Source: Pseudonocardia cypriaca
GTDB lineage: Bacteria; Actinomycetota; Actinomycetes; Mycobacteriales; Pseudonocardiaceae
Reading direction: 5' to 3'
DNA: 64,000 nucleotides
Assembly (NCBI RefSeq): GCF_006717045.1
Contig: NZ_VFPH01000001.1
Location: 1,054,001 to 1,118,000 of the forward strand
Below the pieces are notes generated by a model, which saw only the letters and a list, made by a program, of their open reading frames with translations, searched no databases and had not been told where the DNA came from. Each line of letters starts with the position of its first letter. Position 1 is the first letter of the stretch. Of this stretch, positions 60,550 through 64,000 are shown piece after piece. The translations under genes and the position numbers were made by a program.

Positions 60550-61031
60550 GCGCGCTGGAGGATCTTCTGGACCGGGCGGCTATCGCCGACGTCGTCGCCG
60601 GTCTCGCCCACGCCCAGGACGACCGGGACTGGGCTGCGCTGCGGCGGCTGTTCGCCGACGAGGTGGTCCTGGACCTGTCGACCCACCACTACGGCAGGCC
60701 GCCGACGACCATGGCGGCCGCCGACCTCGTCGACCTCGCCCGTGGGGTGCTGGCGGGCTTCGACTGCACCCACCACGCCGCCTCCAACCTCGTCGTGCGC
60801 CTGTCGGGAGACGCGGCCGAGTGCCGCACGCACATGGTCGCCTACCACCACGTCCCCGCGGACCCCGGCGTCGTCGACCACTGCACGATGCGCGGCTACT
60901 GGCAGCTGGAGCTCCGCAGGCTCGACGGACGCTGGCTGATCACCCGGTGGGCCGTGCTGCGCACCGGGCCGTGGGAAGGATCTCCGGACGTCTACACGCT
61001 CGCTGCCGCACGCAGCGCGGCGGCGTCCTGA
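60546..61031 (+). CDS. SnoaL/NTF2-like protein
   Basis: 161 residues of the cone-shaped alpha+beta NTF2-like fold: LLDRAAIADVVAGLAHAQDDRDWAALRRLFADEVVLDLSTHHYG, CTHHAASNLVVRL, GYWQLELRRLDGRWLITR. Family members are isomerases, hydratases, cyclases or ligand-binding subunits (SnoaL, scytalone dehydratase, ring-hydroxylating beta subunits). GTG 60546 overlaps the hydrolase stop. It could process the hydroxylated product; which reaction is not evident. Confidence 0.9.
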   Translation: MSALEDLLDRAAIADVVAGLAHAQDDRDWAALRRLFADEVVLDLSTHHYGRPPTTMAAADLVDLARGVLAGFDCTHHAASNLVVRLSGDAAECRTHMVAYHHVPADPGVVDHCTMRGYWQLELRRLDGRWLITRWAVLRTGPWEGSPDVYTLAAARSAAAS

Positions 61032-61056
61032 CCGCCGCTGCGAAGGAGGGACATCG

Positions 61057-61371
61057 ATGTTCTACGAGATCCGCACGGAGCACGCACGCGCCGGCCGCGG
61101 CGCCGAACTGGCCCGCTACATGGACGAGACCGTCATCCCCTTGCACCGGGAGATGGGGATGCACGTGGTGGGAGCGTTCACGGTGGTCGGCGACGAGGAC
61201 GCCTTCGTCTGGATCCGACGCTTCGAGGACGCCGCCGACCGCGAACGCATCCTCGATGCCGTCCATCGACATCCCCGGTGTGCGGCCATGATCGACACCG
61301 TTTCGGCGCTCGTGGGCCGAGTCGAGTCCGTGGTCCGGATGGAGCCGACCCCTGGGTCCGCACTCCGCTGA
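61057..61371 (+). CDS. NIPSNAP-family ferredoxin-like-fold protein
   Basis: 104 residues: FYEIRTEHARAGRGAELARYMDETVIPLHREMGMHVVGAFTVVGDEDAFVWIRRFEDAADRERI, the NIPSNAP/dimeric alpha-beta barrel pattern (YELRTY ... WxYxS/RF). Such small proteins in catabolic operons may be monooxygenases, lyases or stabilisers. ATG 61057 follows GAAGGAGG. Last gene of the operon, ending 12 bases from the convergent AraC stop. Confidence 0.9.
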   Translation: MFYEIRTEHARAGRGAELARYMDETVIPLHREMGMHVVGAFTVVGDEDAFVWIRRFEDAADRERILDAVHRHPRCAAMIDTVSALVGRVESVVRMEPTPGSALR

Positions 61372-61382
61372 CCCGGCGCACG

Positions 61383-62339
61383 TCAACCGGTGTGGGTCTG
61401 CGCCGAGGATCCCGATCGGGTCCCGGCAACGCCCGGATCACCGGGAACCCGGGGTTCCGGGGACGTGCGGCGGAAGCGGCCCGGTGACACCCCGTACTCA
61501 CGGCGGAACGCCGCCGAGAAGGCGAACTCGGTCGAGTACCCGACCTCGCGCGCGACCGTGGCCAGCGGGGCGTCGGTCTCCCGGAGCAGCCGAGCGCCTC
61601 GAGCCAATCGCCAGCTGATCAGGTAACTGATCGGCGGTTGCCCGACCGCCGCCGTGAACCGCTTGGTGAACGCCGTGCGGGGCATTCCGGCGGCCTCGCT
61701 CAGCCCGCCGACCGTCCACTGCCGCTGCGGGTCTTCGTGGATCTGCTGCAGGGCGACGGCGACCGCCGGGTCGTCGGTGGCCGGCCACCCGGCCCCGCCG
61801 TGCCGTTCGTGCCACTGGCGCAGCACGTGGACCAGGACCAGGTCCAGCAGCGCAGGCAGCGTCGCCCCGGCACCCATCTGCGTGTCCGACACGGTCGCGC
61901 CGAGGAGGCCGACCACCGCCCGCATCTCGGGATGGCGGTCGTAGTCCAGTGACACCACGGCGAGGTCGGGCAGGGCGCGCAGGTACTGCGGTGCGCGACC
62001 GTGCTGGAGCCGGTAGCAGCAGGTCAGGAACTCGAAGCCGAATGGCTCCGGTGCCGGCGACGTCGGACCCGTCACGACGGGTGGCAGGCTTTCCAGCGCA
62101 CCAGGGACGTGGCTGAGGCCGTGCTCGCCCGCGGACGAGGCGAGCACGACATCACCTGGTTCCAGGGCGACAGGCTCCTCGTCCTTCCTGATCAACCAGC
62201 AGGTACCGCGCACGACGATGTGGACGCCGCTGCCGACGATGGCGGGCAACCGCAACCCCTGGCCGTCCGACTGCCTGATCAGGCAACCGTTGGCGCTGCC
62301 GACCCGGATGGTGCGGATGACCTCACTCATCAGGTCCAC
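61383..62339 (-). CDS. AraC family regulator with cupin ligand domain
   Basis: About 318 residues: an N-terminal cupin-type domain (VIRTIRVGSANGCLIRQSDG, ALEPGDVVLASS, FLTCCYRLQHGR) and a C-terminal double HTH (WTVGGLSEAAGMPRTAFTKRFTAAVGQPPISYLISWRLARG, VAREVGYSTEFAFSAAFRREYG). This subgroup activates oxidoreductase and transport genes. GTG 62339 matches relatives starting MD(x)LSEVIRTxR, but ATG 62330 and ATG 62411 are alternatives. Divergent from the flavin hydroxylase at 62554, its probable target. Confidence 0.9.
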   Translation of the reverse strand: MDLMSEVIRTIRVGSANGCLIRQSDGQGLRLPAIVGSGVHIVVRGTCWLIRKDEEPVALEPGDVVLASSAGEHGLSHVPGALESLPPVVTGPTSPAPEPFGFEFLTCCYRLQHGRAPQYLRALPDLAVVSLDYDRHPEMRAVVGLLGATVSDTQMGAGATLPALLDLVLVHVLRQWHERHGGAGWPATDDPAVAVALQQIHEDPQRQWTVGGLSEAAGMPRTAFTKRFTAAVGQPPISYLISWRLARGARLLRETDAPLATVAREVGYSTEFAFSAAFRREYGVSPGRFRRTSPEPRVPGDPGVAGTRSGSSAQTHTG

Positions 62340-62553
62340 GCCGTCGATGCTATCGGCGCACGTCCGCGGCTCGGGTGCACATCCTCGTATGAACCGGGGC
62401 AGCTCGCGCATGGTCCCGCGCTCCCGATCGATGTTGGGTCGAGGTCGTGATCGACCGCCGCCCGGCGGACGAGCCCAGCGGGCCGGCGCGGGGTGCCGCT
62501 TCCGCCGCGTCGCACCCCGTACCTCTGAAACGCCGTACTACTGAAGGAGAACC

Positions 62554-63732
62554 GTGCCGACCGACCTCGATGTCGCCCCTGCCGCCGGACTCGCCGATCC
62601 CTGGGAGCGGGCGCGGGCGGCTCGTGCGGTGCTCGCCGCGAACGCCGAGGCGACGGAGCAACGGGGGAGGCCAACGGCCGCGAGCCTCGCCGCGGCTCGT
62701 GACGTGGGTGCGTTCGCCGTGACGACCCCGGCCCGCTTCGGCGGTCTCGACGCCGACAACCGCACCATGGTGCGGGTGTTCGCCGAGCTGGGCGCCGGCT
62801 GCCCGTCGACGTCCTGGCTCGCGGCCGTGTCGGCGACGGCCAAGTCGATGTTCACCGACTGGATGACCGCCGAGGCGCAGGAGGCCTTCTACACCGATCC
62901 GCACGTGTCGATCTGCGGCACCGCCATGCCGACGGGACGCGCCCGGACGGCGGCCGGCGGGACCCGGATCACCGGCCGCTGGTCCTACGCCTCGGGTTGC
63001 CTGGACTCCCCGTGGGCGATGGTGGGAGCGAGCGTCCTCGACGACGAACCCACCGGCCAACCGCACCTGGTGCTACTGCCCACCGACGAGCTGACGGTCG
63101 AGCACACCTGGGACGGGGTGGCCGGGTTGCGGGGCACGGGCAGCCACACGCTGGTGGCCGACGACGTGTTCGTCCCGGACGCCTTCCTCATGACGCCGCG
63201 GCAGGGCCCTCCGTCCGCCGCGCGCCGGATGCAGGTCGCACTGCACACCGTCTCCCCGCTGCTCGGCGCGGCGAAGGGGGCGCTCGACGTGGCCGGGCCG
63301 CTGATGACGACCGACCGCCCGGTGTTCGGCACCGCCTACCGGCGCCGGGTCGAGTCGCCATCGGCACGACACCTCTTCGCCGAGGCCGCCCACCTCGTCC
63401 ACGCCGCCGAGCAACGCACCCTGGGCGTGGCCGACGTGCTGGACGCCGCCGAGCGCGCCCATCCCGTCTCGCCCGTCGAGTTCGCCCACGTGCGGATGCA
63501 GCTCATGGCCGCGGTGCAGGACTGCCGCCACGCGGTGGAGAAGCTCCTCGACCTGCACGGCTCCAGCATGTTCGCCGCCGGGAACCCGCTCGGCCGGTTC
63601 TGGCGCGACCTCGCCGTCGGCTCCCGCCACGGCGCGGTCAGGCCCTGGGTGGCCGCCGACGACTACAGCCGCGTCCTGATCGACGACGGCGCGGCGGAGC
63701 CGACGCCGGCCGCCGACGCCGGCCGCGCGTGA
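62554..63732 (+). CDS. Acyl-CoA dehydrogenase-fold flavin-dependent hydroxylase
   Basis: 392 residues of the HsaA/DszC-like group D hydroxylases: ARFGGLDADNRTMVRVFAELGAGCPSTSWLAAV, the mid-domain ISGRWSYASG equivalent ITGRWSYASGCLDSPW, GLRGTGSHTLVADDVFVP and C-terminal helices. These FMNH2/FADH2-dependent enzymes hydroxylate aromatics or attack S/N atoms. GTG 62554 follows GAAGGAGAACC. No flavin reductase is adjacent. Divergent from AraC. It resembles the partial gene at 1-407. Confidence 0.9.
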   Translation: MPTDLDVAPAAGLADPWERARAARAVLAANAEATEQRGRPTAASLAAARDVGAFAVTTPARFGGLDADNRTMVRVFAELGAGCPSTSWLAAVSATAKSMFTDWMTAEAQEAFYTDPHVSICGTAMPTGRARTAAGGTRITGRWSYASGCLDSPWAMVGASVLDDEPTGQPHLVLLPTDELTVEHTWDGVAGLRGTGSHTLVADDVFVPDAFLMTPRQGPPSAARRMQVALHTVSPLLGAAKGALDVAGPLMTTDRPVFGTAYRRRVESPSARHLFAEAAHLVHAAEQRTLGVADVLDAAERAHPVSPVEFAHVRMQLMAAVQDCRHAVEKLLDLHGSSMFAAGNPLGRFWRDLAVGSRHGAVRPWVAADDYSRVLIDDGAAEPTPAADAGRA

Positions 63733-63748
63733 CTCCCCATGCCGGCCC

Positions 63749-64000
63749 TCAGGACCAGGCGATCTCACCGGATCGGTCGACGAAGCGTCCGCTGCCGGCC
63801 CCTGGCCCCTCGGTGGCGAGGCCGACGATGGCATCGGTGCCTTCGGTGACGGTCTGGAAGCCGCTGTGGCCGTTGAGGTCGGTGGCCGTGTAGCCGGGGT
63901 CGGCGGCGTTGATGCGGATGTCCGGGAGCGCCTTGGCGTACTGGGTGGTCAGCATCGTGAGCGCGGCCTTCGAGGCCGTGTACAGCGGTGCGACGACCTT
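63749..64000 (-). CDS. SDR family oxidoreductase, C-terminal part (gene continues past window)
   Basis: 84 codons of the 3' end are present; the start lies beyond position 64000. The active-site LYTASKAALTMLTTQYAKAL (YxxxK) is followed by IRINAADPGYTATDLNGHSGFQTVTEGTDAIVGLA, the carbonyl-reductase-like SDR pattern with an extended C-terminus. Related proteins (classical SDR2-type) reduce quinones, menthone or monoterpenoid ketones. It converges on the flavin hydroxylase with 16 bases between stops. Confidence 0.9.
   Translation of the reverse strand, partial: KVVAPLYTASKAALTMLTTQYAKALPDIRINAADPGYTATDLNGHSGFQTVTEGTDAIVGLATEGPGAGSGRFVDRSGEIAWS

Overview
The window is very GC-rich (roughly 70 %), with strong third-position GC bias, many GTG starts and ATGA/GTGA stop-start overlaps. 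A furA-katG pair, F420-type luciferase-like oxidoreductases, MHS-type transporters and a very high density of TetR/MarR/LysR/GntR regulators point to an actinobacterium, most likely Pseudonocardiaceae (for example Pseudonocardia or Amycolatopsis); the family assignment is an inference. I see no rRNA, tRNA, CRISPR array, insertion sequence or phage gene, and no gap between genes reaches 300 bases. The region reads as an accessory catabolic chromosome segment made of self-contained transport/enzyme/regulator cassettes.

Layout. 1-7560: molybdenum hydroxylase cassette (flavin hydroxylase partial, fused Mo/FAD subunit, 2Fe-2S subunit, MHS transporter, TetR) divergent from a luciferase-like oxidoreductase. 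The same TetR-type operator, CCGTAC-N3-GTACGR, lies at both promoters. 7582-17704: DUF3159 membrane protein, a large LAL/LuxR regulator, crotonase, three SDRs, a disulfide-reductase relative, a glyoxalase and a TetR. 17996-21455: TetR, FAD monooxygenase and a DHA2-type exporter. 21545-24291: furA-katG with a strong terminator. 24426-31468: a nine-gene, mostly overlapping operon (MHS transporter, lactonase-like MBL, SDR, two beta-hydroxyacid dehydrogenases, cupin, two CMD/AhpD-like proteins, GntR). 31496-36789: cyclase, FAH hydrolase, MFS, CoA ligase, divergent TetR. 36832-41766: MarR/epoxide-hydrolase-like pair, PEBP protein, TetR/quinone oxidoreductase pair, orphan iron-siderophore lipoprotein.

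42014-49144: a compact meta-cleavage set (FAD hydroxylase, extradiol dioxygenase, FAH hydrolase, serine hydrolase, cyclase) with a divergent LysR. 49228-52732: folE, DoxX, a SufR-like regulator, MarR, DUF3040, NAD-binding protein. 52807-61371: a LysR followed by two co-directional operons with related upstream regions. The first is a MOSC (mARC-type) protein, an FMN/2Fe-2S reductase and an acetamidase/formamidase. The second is DedA, FAD monooxygenase, CocE-type hydrolase, SnoaL-like and NIPSNAP proteins. 61383-64000: AraC regulator, flavin hydroxylase and a partial SDR.

The most interesting units are the mARC-like/reductase/amidase cassette (a possible N-hydroxy-amide or amidoxime pathway), the nine-gene GntR operon of unknown substrate, the Mo hydroxylase with fused subunits, and several near-perfect operator palindromes that assign regulators to cassettes.
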